A DNA stretch of 64,000 nt from CANLBN01 sp050633825. Its GTDB lineage: Bacteria > Pseudomonadota > Gammaproteobacteria > Pseudomonadales > Cellvibrionaceae. Where the stretch lies: the NCBI GenBank assembly GCA_050633825.1, contig JBOEHG010000013.1, positions 1-64,000 on the forward strand, read 5' to 3'. Shown piece after piece: positions 1-7,128 of the stretch. Position 1 is the first letter of the stretch. Each line of letters opens with the position of its first letter. A model generated the notes under the pieces. It did no database searches, was not told the DNA's origin, and saw only the letters and a list, made by a program, of their open reading frames with translations. A program made the translations under genes and the position numbers.

Positions 1-97
1 CGTCAAGAATCTCCTCAGGGGCCGCTTTCGACTCCTGTCTCTCGCGCCACTAATACATCCATGTATGTCGTCGACAAAAATGCCTGGAGCATTTTTG
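1..97. repeat. Direct repeat copy A with two hairpins
   Basis: This is the first copy of an imperfect direct repeat whose second copy starts at 398. It holds two inverted repeats. ATACAT/ATGTAT lies at 53-66, and AAAAATGC/GCATTTTT at 76-96. The stems differ in sequence between copies yet still pair. No protein is supported here, and the left boundary may lie outside the window. The function is unknown; it could be a REP-like or other structured non-coding element. Confidence 0.65.
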
Positions 98-141
98 CAC
101 GCCGATCAAAAACTGCTCCTGCGTTTTTGGAGTACCCTACA

Positions 142-263
142 TCCTACAGGGCAAGGCGCCCGTAGGACACAATACATGAATGTATTGTGTGAATCCGTTA
201 ATAGGATTTCCGGCCATCAAGCGTAGCTTGATGTCGTTCCACTCATGCAAAGCGATGCTTTGC
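142..263. repeat. Run of consecutive stem-loops
   Basis: Four strong inverted repeats follow one another almost without gaps. TCCTAC-a-GGGC pairs with GCCC-GTAGGA at 142-167. ACACAATACAT pairs with ATGTATTGTGT at 167-190, leaving 2 bases between the arms. CATCAAGC pairs with GCTTGATG at 215-233, and GCAAAGC with GCTTTGC at 247-263. Minus-strand reading frames through here are most likely by-products of the repeats. The density suggests a structured RNA or a mosaic of palindromic repeat elements; nothing shows which. Confidence 0.55.
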
Positions 264-305
264 GCAAAACATTCGCTACACCCTCCCGAGCGCGCCATAT
301 AAAAC

Positions 306-329
306 AACCGGCCTTGTGCCGGTTTTTTT
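306..329 (+). terminator. Rho-independent terminator
   Basis: The stem AACCGGC (306-312) pairs with GCCGGTT (318-324) around a 5-base loop. Seven T residues run from 323 to 329. It would end a plus-strand transcript entering from the left of the window or from the hairpin-rich stretch just before it. Confidence 0.7.
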
Positions 330-397
330 ATATGTGGTGTTTGGTTGATGGCCGTTTCTGTGCATCCTTGCTCCCACGGCATTAGAACATCCATGTC

Positions 398-491
398 CGT
401 CAAGAATCTCCTCAGGGGCGGCTTTCGACTCCTGTCTCTCACACCGCTAATGTATCCATGCATGTCGTCGACAAATGGCCAGAAGCCATTT
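398..491. repeat. Direct repeat copy B with two hairpins
   Basis: Second copy of the repeat at position 1; the first 75 or so bases align without gaps and with few mismatches. The first hairpin here is ATGTAT/ATGCAT, so an A-T pair has become G-C and a C-G pair has become T-G. The second is AAATGGC/GCCATTT (473-491) in place of AAAAATGC/GCATTTTT. Such pair-preserving change suggests that the fold matters rather than the sequence. Confidence 0.6.
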
Positions 492-550
492 GAGCCGCCT
501 GTACAGTTAAGTACATCAGTTAATCCTCTCAGAGAATTTTCGGCCATAAT

Positions 551-1663
551 CTATTTAAGGCGTAACGGTAAGTAAACTGAAATGATTAAACGAGTATCAT
601 CGAGTTCTGCGGTGACATTACCTTTGTGCAAAAGGCACAGCTGCCTCACTATAGATAAACCGAGCCCCATCGAGTTTTCCTGCTGGGTCCGAGTACGACT
701 CTTGGATACCCGATAAAATCGATCGAACAAATAAGGCAGGTAATCTTCGGTGACATCGAGTGTTTCGTTACTTACTCGCAGTAAGGTATGTTGCGTTTGT
801 AATGCGCTCGAGACTTCGATCTGGCAATATGTATTAGGCTTGGCATAGCGACACATGTTGGACAGCAAGTTATCAAGAATTTGCCTTAATGATTGAGTTG
901 AAATTGCCAGTTTTTGTGAGCACAAATTCTTCGGTATGGAGAGTTTTAAGCTCAGCTGCTTTTGCTGCAGTCTGGTATTCCATCGTTCTTTCGCATTATC
1001 AAGGTGGGTGATTAATGCTAGTTCGTTCCCCTGACTTTCATCAATATCATCAAAAGTGTTGAGCTGCATGGTTTGAATCGTCGTCGTCAATGCGGATAAA
1101 TGATTCAGTTCACTCTCCATTAAAGCAAAATATTTTCTGTTGGCTTCAAAAACACCGTCTTCAAGACCTTCGGTATAACCTTTAAGACTGGTTATTGGTG
1201 TGCGAAGTTCGTGACCTAAGTCGGTTAAAAACTGGCTTCGCCTATTTTCTTCACTCTCCAGAGCAGCAGCAAGCGAATTAAAGGCAATGGCTAAGCGGCC
1301 CACTTCACCAGAATCGATGTTAGAGCGAACACTATAGTCGCCGTGTCGAAGTTCCTCAGTGGCTCTCGATAAAGATCGAATGGGTTTGGCAATTAGGAAA
1401 GCCAGTCCAATTGAAGCCAAGATGGCAAAGGTTAAACCTAAACTCAAACTCATCCAAAGTTGTCGCGCAACATCATCGACATACATTGCATGCAAGCTAC
1501 CTGGCTCGATATTAAATGTCGACATCAGCCGGTCGTAATAGACGCTGCTTTGTTTTATAAAAACGAAATACCAGACAGAGACTACGGTGAGAATAATAAC
1601 TACATTAGCGGCAATGATCTGTAGAGTCAGCCACGGCCAGTTACGTAATCGTGGTGGTAGCAT
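551..1663 (-). CDS. Sensor histidine kinase (HAMP, HisKA, HATPase)
   Basis: Membrane sensor kinase of 370 residues that would autophosphorylate and pass phosphate to the adjacent regulator. Two membrane helices lie at about 13-36 and 71-92 and bracket a short periplasmic loop of about 35 residues. A HAMP linker follows (about 93-145). The HisKA helix has phospho-acceptor His151 in the HELRTP motif. The ATPase domain shows the N box (Asn265, Asn269) and the G box MGLGLSIV (332-339). The gene starts inside the regulator gene (23-base overlap), so the two are translationally coupled. The sensed signal cannot be read from the small periplasmic loop. BaeS/CpxA-like architecture is typical, but I do not assign a symbol. 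Confidence 0.93.
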   Translation of the reverse strand: MLPPRLRNWPWLTLQIIAANVVIILTVVSVWYFVFIKQSSVYYDRLMSTFNIEPGSLHAMYVDDVARQLWMSLSLGLTFAILASIGLAFLIAKPIRSLSRATEELRHGDYSVRSNIDSGEVGRLAIAFNSLAAALESEENRRSQFLTDLGHELRTPITSLKGYTEGLEDGVFEANRKYFALMESELNHLSALTTTIQTMQLNTFDDIDESQGNELALITHLDNAKERWNTRLQQKQLSLKLSIPKNLCSQKLAISTQSLRQILDNLLSNMCRYAKPNTYCQIEVSSALQTQHTLLRVSNETLDVTEDYLPYLFDRFYRVSKSRTRTQQENSMGLGLSIVRQLCLLHKGNVTAELDDTRLIISVYLPLRLK

Positions 1664-2399
1664 ATTGTGCTCTAGAGAGTTTTATATTGGTAAGCAACTT
1701 GTAGCCAAATCCTCTTACAGTCTGGATCATGTCGCCAGCCTCGATCCCCAGTTTTGATCGTAGATGATGCACATGCACATCAATAACTTTTGGGCTCACG
1801 GCATGTTGGTCCCCATAAATTGAAGCAATGAGTGCCTGACGTTCATAAATTTTGTTAGGTCGTTGCATCAATTGTCGTAATATTTTGTACTCATAAGGAG
1901 TGAGTTCAATGGGCTGGCCGTGGACCAAACAAATTGCCTGACTATCATCTAACTCAATGGGGCCGTAGTGGTTGATCGAGTCACTATAACTGCCTTTGGC
2001 CCGAAATCGTTTTAATATAGCGGCAATCCGAACTAGGAGTTCACGAGTCGAGAAAGGTTTTGTCATGTAATCATCAGCGCCAGCCTTAAAACCATCCAAG
2101 ATATCGGTTTCATTACCTCGTGCTGTGAGAAAAAGAATGGGGATGTCGTGACCGGAGCTCCGTAAAGCAGAAGTGATTTCGATACCCGACTTATTGGGTA
2201 GCATAATATCAAGCACACAAATATCGAAACGTTTATGCAATGCTTTTTGCAATCCATCGGCGCCATCTGCGGCAGTGGCAACAGTATAACCGGCGCTTTC
2301 GAGGTAAGCGCTGAGCAGTTGAAGGATATTTTCGTCGTCTTCGACAACGAGTACAGTGGCCTGTGATTTGATAACTTGAAGCCTCGTTTGCTTTTTCAT
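1641..2399 (-). CDS. OmpR/PhoB-family response regulator
   Basis: Transcription factor of 252 residues. The receiver domain (about 15-130) shows the acidic pair Asp21/Asp22, phosphorylation site Asp64 (VLDIMLP) and Lys114 (TKPF). The C-terminal winged helix (about 145-240) contains the family signature RGFGYKL. It forms an operon with the kinase at 551-1663. Upstream and on the same strand is the YHS-domain gene, whose promoter region has hexamer repeats spaced 11 bases apart. This is the spacing bound by dimers of this family, so that gene is a plausible target (inference). The first 14 residues extend beyond the usual start and could be untranslated. Confidence 0.94.
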   Translation of the reverse strand: MKKQTRLQVIKSQATVLVVEDDENILQLLSAYLESAGYTVATAADGADGLQKALHKRFDICVLDIMLPNKSGIEITSALRSSGHDIPILFLTARGNETDILDGFKAGADDYMTKPFSTRELLVRIAAILKRFRAKGSYSDSINHYGPIELDDSQAICLVHGQPIELTPYEYKILRQLMQRPNKIYERQALIASIYGDQHAVSPKVIDVHVHHLRSKLGIEAGDMIQTVRGFGYKLLTNIKLSRAQYATTTIT

Positions 2400-2447
2400 T
2401 AGTGCGATACTACGAGCTCATAAAATACATAGGCCTTTAAAAAGATC

Positions 2448-2487
2448 GTAAGCACTCTAAAATCTCTAATTACAATAGAGTGCTTAC
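2448..2487 (-). terminator. Long hairpin between YHS gene and regulator gene
   Basis: A perfect 12-base inverted repeat, GTAAGCACTCTA (2448-2459) with TAGAGTGCTTAC (2476-2487), has a 16-base loop. On the minus strand it follows the YHS gene and is followed four bases later by a short T tract. It may partly terminate the YHS transcript before the regulator gene. It could equally be an operator or leader for the two-component genes. Confidence 0.5.
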
Positions 2488-2570
2488 TTGCCTCAAAGTT
2501 CAAACCACTGGTAAGCCCCAAGTTTGTTTTCTGTCGAAACTGCAGGTTTGACTAAAGGGGCTATAACGAC

Positions 2571-3050
2571 TTATTGCGCCAGCAGTTCTTCGCGAGATGT
2601 GGCGAAAATCTGTTTCCAGTTTGACTCACCTTTGCGAATAACGGTTTCAGTGTTTGCTAAAAACAAATTGTTGTGAACCTTGGGGCTGCTGTTTAGATAC
2701 AGTTGACCCTCAACGATTGCCCATAAGTCGGGTTTGGTCGGAACTTTCTTACCCTTGCTTGCACCACCCGCACACCAGCCGCCATAAGCAGGCGCATATT
2801 TAGCCGGTTCTGCTTTGAAGAGCTCTAGATGATTTTTGGAAGCAAAGTGCCAGGTGGCCCCCTGATAACTTGTTGAATATTTCGCTGAACCTTTGGTGGG
2901 TTTGCCTACAGTATGATAGGCCACTACATCATAGCCATCTACAACAGCTTTTGCATCGATAAAATGTTCGTCAACTGCCAATGCATTAGTGGCGGGCAGG
3001 GCAACAGCAGCAAAGACAGAGGCTGCTACAAGCATGCGGAGTTTGTTCAT
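2571..3050 (-). CDS. Secreted YHS-domain protein
   Basis: Small exported protein of 159 residues. A Sec signal peptide ends near ALA at residues 24-26. The rest is a YHS-type domain with the core GYDVVAYH (about 38-46), a WHFAS strand and a YGGWCAGG segment. YHS domains are found in metal-handling or redox-related proteins, but this periplasmic subfamily has no firm function. The gene lies upstream of the two-component genes on the same strand. Its upstream region carries tandem hexamers that fit an OmpR-family site. A role in metal or stress response is inference only. Confidence 0.82.
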   Translation of the reverse strand: MNKLRMLVAASVFAAVALPATNALAVDEHFIDAKAVVDGYDVVAYHTVGKPTKGSAKYSTSYQGATWHFASKNHLELFKAEPAKYAPAYGGWCAGGASKGKKVPTKPDLWAIVEGQLYLNSSPKVHNNLFLANTETVIRKGESNWKQIFATSREELLAQ

Positions 3051-3153
3051 TGATTTATCCTCTTAGAGTAAAAGTGAAGCCGAACACTCGGCCTGCACAA
3101 GCAAGTAAGTATTCGATCTGTGCACTACCTTACAAGATGATAATTTTTTTCAG

Positions 3154-3181
3154 TTTAACGCTTGGTTAAGATTTGGTTAAG
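3154..3181 (-). promoter_or_regulatory. Putative response-regulator box upstream of YHS gene
   Basis: Read on the minus strand, CTTAAC occurs twice with 5 bases between (plus-strand GTTAAG at 3176-3181 and 3165-3170). A third, degenerate GTTAAA sits in the same 11-base register (3154-3159). One-helical-turn direct repeats are the usual OmpR/PhoB-family binding pattern and resemble the PmrA/QseB box. The site lies about 105-130 bases upstream of the YHS start. Confidence 0.55.
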
Positions 3182-3273
3182 ATAGAAGTGTCTTGCATAC
3201 AAAACACAAATTGTCGGCCTTGTTAGAGATGATATCGGTGAGTATTTGATTATATTTTGCTGCTAACTAATAA

Positions 3274-4170
3274 TCAGCTCTGCCTTTTCCAGGCTTTCTG
3301 CGCTTTAAGTTGGTCTTTAAGAATTTTCACAAAACGTTTAACTTTGGCAGGCGGTTGGCTGGAAAACATATGCATAGTATGCACAGCTGTAGAGGACACC
3401 TGTCCAAGTTTTATCAATTGTCCCTGTTTATGATATTCATTAACGGTAAAGTCTGGCAGTCTGGCAACGCCTTGCCCCTGTAAAGTCAGTTGGACTATGT
3501 CAGTTATAGTGTTACAGCGCACTCTGGGTTTAACCTTTAGGGTGGTAGAATCTTTTAAGGTGTATCTTACCGGCTGTCTTTGCCAGTCATGAGCAATATG
3601 CTGCCAGTTTTCCAACAGTTTGGCATCATCCGGTATTCCACCTTTGGCTTGAACATAGCTGGGGCTTGCATAGATACTTTCATAAAGCGTACCAAGTTTG
3701 GAAACTTTTGCCGTTTGCATATCCAGTGTTCCGACACGGATAGCTAGATCAATTTGAGCATCTATCAAATCTATTGATTTATCATCGGCTAACAGTCGAA
3801 CATCGATATTGGGGTGTTCATCTAGCAGTCTTGTCATCGCAGGGATGACCATTTTCTCAATCAATGTATGCGGGGCCGTTATTGTTAGTAATCCCGTTGG
3901 CTTGGCACCGAAAGATTTAATACTGCTAAGGGCATTATCATAGCTATCGCGGATATCACCACAATGATTGTAAAACTCACGGCCCGCTTCGGTTAATGAT
4001 AAAGACCGAGTGCTCCTATACAACAGTTTTATTCCTAGATCCTTCTCAAGACGAGTAATCCCTTGGCTAACCGCTGACTTGGTTCTCATTAACTTGTCGG
4101 CAGCACCAGTAAAACTCTGTGACTCCACAACAGCCAAAAAAAACTGGATATCTTCAAAGCTTGGTTTCAT
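3274..4170 (-). CDS. LysR-family transcriptional regulator
   Basis: DNA-binding regulator of 298 residues. The N-terminal winged helix-turn-helix occupies about 1-60, with the LysR pattern FTGAADKLMRTKSAVSQGI followed by LEKDLGIKLLYRSTRSL. The substrate-binding-like effector domain runs from about 88 to 295. It is divergent from the NTF2-fold gene at 4288. LysR proteins often control a divergent neighbour, and a 10-base inverted repeat lies between the two genes. The inducer is not predictable. Confidence 0.93.
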   Translation of the reverse strand: MKPSFEDIQFFLAVVESQSFTGAADKLMRTKSAVSQGITRLEKDLGIKLLYRSTRSLSLTEAGREFYNHCGDIRDSYDNALSSIKSFGAKPTGLLTITAPHTLIEKMVIPAMTRLLDEHPNIDVRLLADDKSIDLIDAQIDLAIRVGTLDMQTAKVSKLGTLYESIYASPSYVQAKGGIPDDAKLLENWQHIAHDWQRQPVRYTLKDSTTLKVKPRVRCNTITDIVQLTLQGQGVARLPDFTVNEYHKQGQLIKLGQVSSTAVHTMHMFSSQPPAKVKRFVKILKDQLKAQKAWKRQS

Positions 4171-4180
4171 GTCTTCAATT

Positions 4181-4220
4181 CTATTGTTTAGTAAAAATTA
4201 ACAAATATATTAAACAATAG
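4181..4220. promoter_or_regulatory. Inverted repeat in LysR/NTF2 divergent promoter
   Basis: CTATTGTTTA (4181-4190) and TAAACAATAG (4211-4220) form perfect 10-base arms 20 bases apart. They sit between two divergent starts, 11 bases upstream of the LysR ATG. This is the expected place for an autoregulatory LysR operator. Confidence 0.55.
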
Positions 4221-4287
4221 GTATTTATCAAAGGTCAATGGGTGTTGCAAAATATATAGCGTCAATTAACAACCAAGAGGAATACAC

Positions 4288-4656
4288 ATGCATCAGCAAT
4301 TAATAGAAAAAACTCAAGAAGCCAGTCAGCGTTGGCAGTCCTGCTTTAATCAAGGCGATGCCGCTGGTTGCGCCTCAATGTACGAACAAGCAGCCGACAT
4401 GCACGCAAAGCCTTTTGGTCAGTATAAAAACCAAAAGGATATTCAGGTATTTTGGCAGCAACTGATTGACCAAGGCTTTACTGACGTTCGCTATATCGAG
4501 CCCAACATAGAAGTGGTCGACAACCAAACCACATTGCTTACCAGTAAATGGGCGATGAATAATGCACAAGGTGTCATCACTCGCGAATTATGGGTTATGC
4601 AAGAGGATGGTGAAATGCGCCTGCGTGAGGATCATTTTGAAGCAACAGAAGCTTAG
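4288..4656 (+). CDS. NTF2/SnoaL-like protein
   Basis: Protein of 122 residues with the layout of the NTF2-like fold. N-terminal helices (QRWQSCFNQGDAAGCASMY) are followed by a short central helix and curved strands ending in LREDHFEA. The family includes small ketosteroid-isomerase-like enzymes and ligand-binding proteins; no catalytic residues can be assigned. An AAGAGG ribosome site lies 9 bases before the ATG. It is divergent from the LysR gene and may be its target (inference). Confidence 0.75.
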   Translation: MHQQLIEKTQEASQRWQSCFNQGDAAGCASMYEQAADMHAKPFGQYKNQKDIQVFWQQLIDQGFTDVRYIEPNIEVVDNQTTLLTSKWAMNNAQGVITRELWVMQEDGEMRLREDHFEATEA

Positions 4657-4801
4657 GAAAGACAGCATAAACGCGCTCTGTAATTGAATGAACAGTAAGC
4701 CCTTTTTTGTAACAATGTTACGTTTTTCACATACCATTTACTCAAGACTGAGTACACTCATAAATCAACATTTAACAACAATAGTACAGGAGTACTAATT
4801 C

Positions 4802-5083
4802 ATGGAAATAGTAAAAAAAATAGTAAATGGTATTTGTTCGGTTCCGGTCGTAGGGGGATACCTTGCCTTATTGGTTGCGTTTGCACCGGCACTGCCTATA
4901 TTTTTGATAGGGATAGATAAATCGGTAGCCGCGGTTATTGGAGGGCTTTTAATCGCTATATGGTGCTTTGCACTGGCAAAGTTCAATATTATACGAATCG
5001 TAACGCCTTTTTTACCAATCCCTATGTGGGCATTCGGTCTGCTTATTGCCGGATACGGAGCCTATAGCTTATTGCTGGGCTAA
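4802..5083 (+). CDS. Small inner-membrane protein, unknown
   Basis: Protein of 93 residues that is almost entirely hydrophobic. Three membrane helices are predicted by eye at about 15-36, 40-60 and 65-90. AGGAGT lies about 8 bases before the ATG and supports the start. I recognise no family. It converges on csrA. Confidence 0.65.
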   Translation: MEIVKKIVNGICSVPVVGGYLALLVAFAPALPIFLIGIDKSVAAVIGGLLIAIWCFALAKFNIIRIVTPFLPIPMWAFGLLIAGYGAYSLLLG

Positions 5084-5099
5084 ATCAGGTAATTTCTTT

Positions 5100-5162
5100 T
5101 TAGCCGCCTTCTAACGCGGCTAACCAAAAATCCGGGTATCAGTGAGAACCGAACCGATACCC
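5100..5162. terminator. Two stem-loops between convergent genes
   Basis: TTAGCCGC (5100-5107) pairs with GCGGCTAA (5116-5123). GGGTATC (5134-5140) pairs with GATACCC (5156-5162). They lie between the convergent small membrane gene and csrA, where transcript ends are expected. Neither has a good T tract on its 3' side, so termination is inferred from position. Confidence 0.4.
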
Positions 5163-5183
5163 AAGCTTCCACCGAATTAACGA

Positions 5184-5390
5184 TTAATCGATATTTTCCA
5201 GTTTTCTCGATCGCTTGCGGTAGATAATTTTTCTCGGTTTCTTATCTTTGATTTCTTCCCGTAGAACATTCACTTCTTCCGGGGCATCAATGCCAATACG
5301 GGCTTGATTGTGTGCAGCGCCCAGTATTTTAATTTCAATATCGTCACCGATTTTGATCGATTGTCCGTAGTTGCGAGAGAGGATTAACAT
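5184..5390 (-). CDS. csrA: CsrA/RsmA-family RNA-binding regulator
   Basis: Post-transcriptional regulator of 68 residues that would bind GGA motifs in mRNA leaders. The N terminus MLILSR keeps the RNA-contacting Leu4 and Arg6. The conserved second contact region reads VLREEI, keeping Arg44 but with Leu where His43 is usual. The C terminus is longer and more basic than in Escherichia coli CsrA (KKPRKIIYRKRSRKL). It looks like a divergent paralogue; a canonical copy may exist elsewhere. CsrA/RsmA proteins repress T6SS genes in Pseudomonas, but a link here is only suggested by proximity. Confidence 0.88.
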   Translation of the reverse strand: MLILSRNYGQSIKIGDDIEIKILGAAHNQARIGIDAPEEVNVLREEIKDKKPRKIIYRKRSRKLENID

Positions 5391-6101
5391 ATAAACTCCA
5401 TCTTTTTATAGATATACAAATAAATAAGGTGTGCCTGATATCGTTAGTGGAGGGCTCTTTATACAAACCTGATAACGAATAGCGAATAATGCGGGTGATA
5501 AAATCAAAAGGAATGCAGACTCAAGCCAATAGAGTAATGCTCTGCTTGGGTATCCAGACTGAAAAAGCGAATTAAGTTGACGTTTTTGAGGTAGAGAGAG
5601 GGCCGTTTCCATACGCTTGATTCCATTCTGAACTAAGAATTGTTTCCCTAAAGTTGATTATTATCAATAGAGCTCAATCCTACCATTCTCGTATGGGCTT
5701 TGTTGAGAGATAGTCTACACTTTCATTTTTTCTCTTTAAGTTTTACCTGATTGTCTAGGGGTGTTCGATAGTTTTTATTAATGGTTTGTTAGTAGTTCTT
5801 CAGTGCATGCAGGACAAGTCGTTAACAGTTCTTTTAAGGCTTTTTGAATTAAACATATTTCATTAATTACATTTTTTATCGATGGGTAATGCAGGTATTG
5901 GGTAAATTTATATAGCTGCCTTTTTAAAGGGATTTGACCCTTTAAATTCGACCCCTTAAATTTCTTAAATTGGTTGAAAGCCCTAACGCCATTTTTTATC
6001 GCTTGCTTACAGTTAATTTTTATTTCACTCTTAATGATTAAATTATCTATATGTTGGCAAAATAATGGTGGGGATAAACCTAGCTTAGGCTTTCATGGGT
6101 T
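5391..6101. other. Intergenic region with short repeats
   Basis: I see no convincing gene in these 711 bases. Near its right end, TTTAAAGGG (5923-5931) pairs with CCCTTTAAA (5938-5946). A 14-base unit is also tandemly repeated at 5933-5946 and 5947-5960 with two mismatches. A 68-codon minus-strand frame at 5406-5612 lacks family resemblance. The csrA promoter should lie in the left part. Confidence 0.5.
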
Positions 6102-6572
6102 TTATTCTTCAAACAATAAGTCTAGAAAATCATCAAAATTATTTGATACTGGGGATATTGATTCGGATAAATCATTTCCTTCTTGATGGAAAACTACAAT
6201 AGAAGGTCGGTTTGAATTTGGTTCTTTTCTGTAGTCAAAACATAAGAAGTCACCATTTCCGAGAGCTGAAAAAATCAATAGCTCCTCTGAAAAGTTTTCA
6301 GGTTTATGGTCCCATTTTATATTCATGGTCTCATTAGATTTTTCAACCTTGCCAAAAGGTAAAAACATTCCTGAATCTATTACCATTTTTTCTTTTAATA
6401 GCTTGTTGTAGAATTCAAAGCTATCTTTTGAAGCGGGGTACGCACCATTATATTTAGATACTATATTTTTATAGCTATCTGGAAAAATTAAGCCAACTTT
6501 TTTCTCAAATAAAGTTATCTGATCTATATTGCCTGTTCCATAATAGGAGTCCCACTCAATCTCTTGTGACAT
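6102..6572 (-). CDS. SMI1/KNR4 (SUKH) family protein, likely immunity
   Basis: Cytoplasmic protein of 156 residues. The SUKH pattern is visible: I-x-x-FEKKVGLIFPDSYK near the start (about 17-37), the mid-protein LIFSALGNGDFLCFDYR, and a final FDDFLDLLF helix. SUKH proteins are common immunity proteins in polymorphic toxin loci and often neutralise nucleases. It is the last gene of a minus-strand run downstream of the PD-(D/E)XK toxin gene. It may be a second immunity protein or an orphan immunity against rivals' toxins. Confidence 0.8.
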   Translation of the reverse strand: MSQEIEWDSYYGTGNIDQITLFEKKVGLIFPDSYKNIVSKYNGAYPASKDSFEFYNKLLKEKMVIDSGMFLPFGKVEKSNETMNIKWDHKPENFSEELLIFSALGNGDFLCFDYRKEPNSNRPSIVVFHQEGNDLSESISPVSNNFDDFLDLLFEE

Positions 6573-6642
6573 ATTTGTTGCCTTTTGATTGTTAGCCTTA
6601 AGTGGGGATAGTTGTTATCGATAGAGATCGCTGACTTTATCG

Positions 6643-7128
6643 CTATTCGTGAATAACTGAAATAGCATAACCCCGTTTTGCAGCTTCTTGAAAGGCGGAC
6701 AGATAACGATAAAAAACGTATTCAATCGTATCCTGATTAAGTGGCGAGTTGGTTTCAATTGCTGTTTGGCAGCGTGTGCTGGCATTGTCTATTTCTGGGG
6801 TAATAGCTTGCAGTGCATCAAGACCATCTTTCACCATTTGAGGGGTAAAATAGCCAAAAGAACCTTCGGCCTCAGCATTATTACCCATACAATTATGGGG
6901 TGAGTTATTATAGCTTAGAACAGCAAAAAACTTTTTGCTGCCAGCCAGTTCGCCAATCGCCTCTAATGCATTCATATAGCCAATGGTGTTTAGTTCCAGA
7001 CTTTCCCAGCGCGATGTGTCCGACGTAACTTTATTGATTAGCCACTCTTGCTTCTCTTTATCATTCCCCGATAAAGTGGTAGGAAAAATAGATTCATCCG
7101 TGATATATAAAGAAACTGTACTGCTCAT
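6643..7128 (-). CDS. Unknown protein in toxin-immunity operon
   Basis: Soluble protein of 161 residues that I do not recognise. It has no signal peptide or membrane helix. An aromatic C-terminal helix (YVFYRYLSAFQEAAKRGY) and a Cys/His-containing loop (SPHNCMGNN) are visible. Its ATG overlaps the Imm49 stop by one base (TAATG), which indicates translational coupling. This supports a job in the same toxin-immunity unit, such as an additional immunity protein. Its function remains unassigned. Confidence 0.7.
   Translation of the reverse strand: MSSTVSLYITDESIFPTTLSGNDKEKQEWLINKVTSDTSRWESLELNTIGYMNALEAIGELAGSKKFFAVLSYNNSPHNCMGNNAEAEGSFGYFTPQMVKDGLDALQAITPEIDNASTRCQTAIETNSPLNQDTIEYVFYRYLSAFQEAAKRGYAISVIHE

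Noticed and set aside
1..60. Possible tRNA 3' end (TTCGACTCC followed by CGCGCCA)
   Set aside because: The flanking bases do not form a T-arm with a 7-base loop, and the same stretch recurs at 398 without an acceptor stem.
137..547. 136-codon minus-strand frame over the hairpin-rich region
   Set aside because: It runs through direct and inverted repeats, has no recognisable domain or ribosome site, and its composition follows the palindromes.
5406..5612. 68-codon minus-strand frame just upstream of csrA
   Set aside because: No family resemblance and no clear ribosome site; it lies where the csrA promoter is expected.
5974..6186. 70-codon plus-strand frame
   Set aside because: It overlaps the SUKH gene on the opposite strand and has biased, non-protein-like content at its end.
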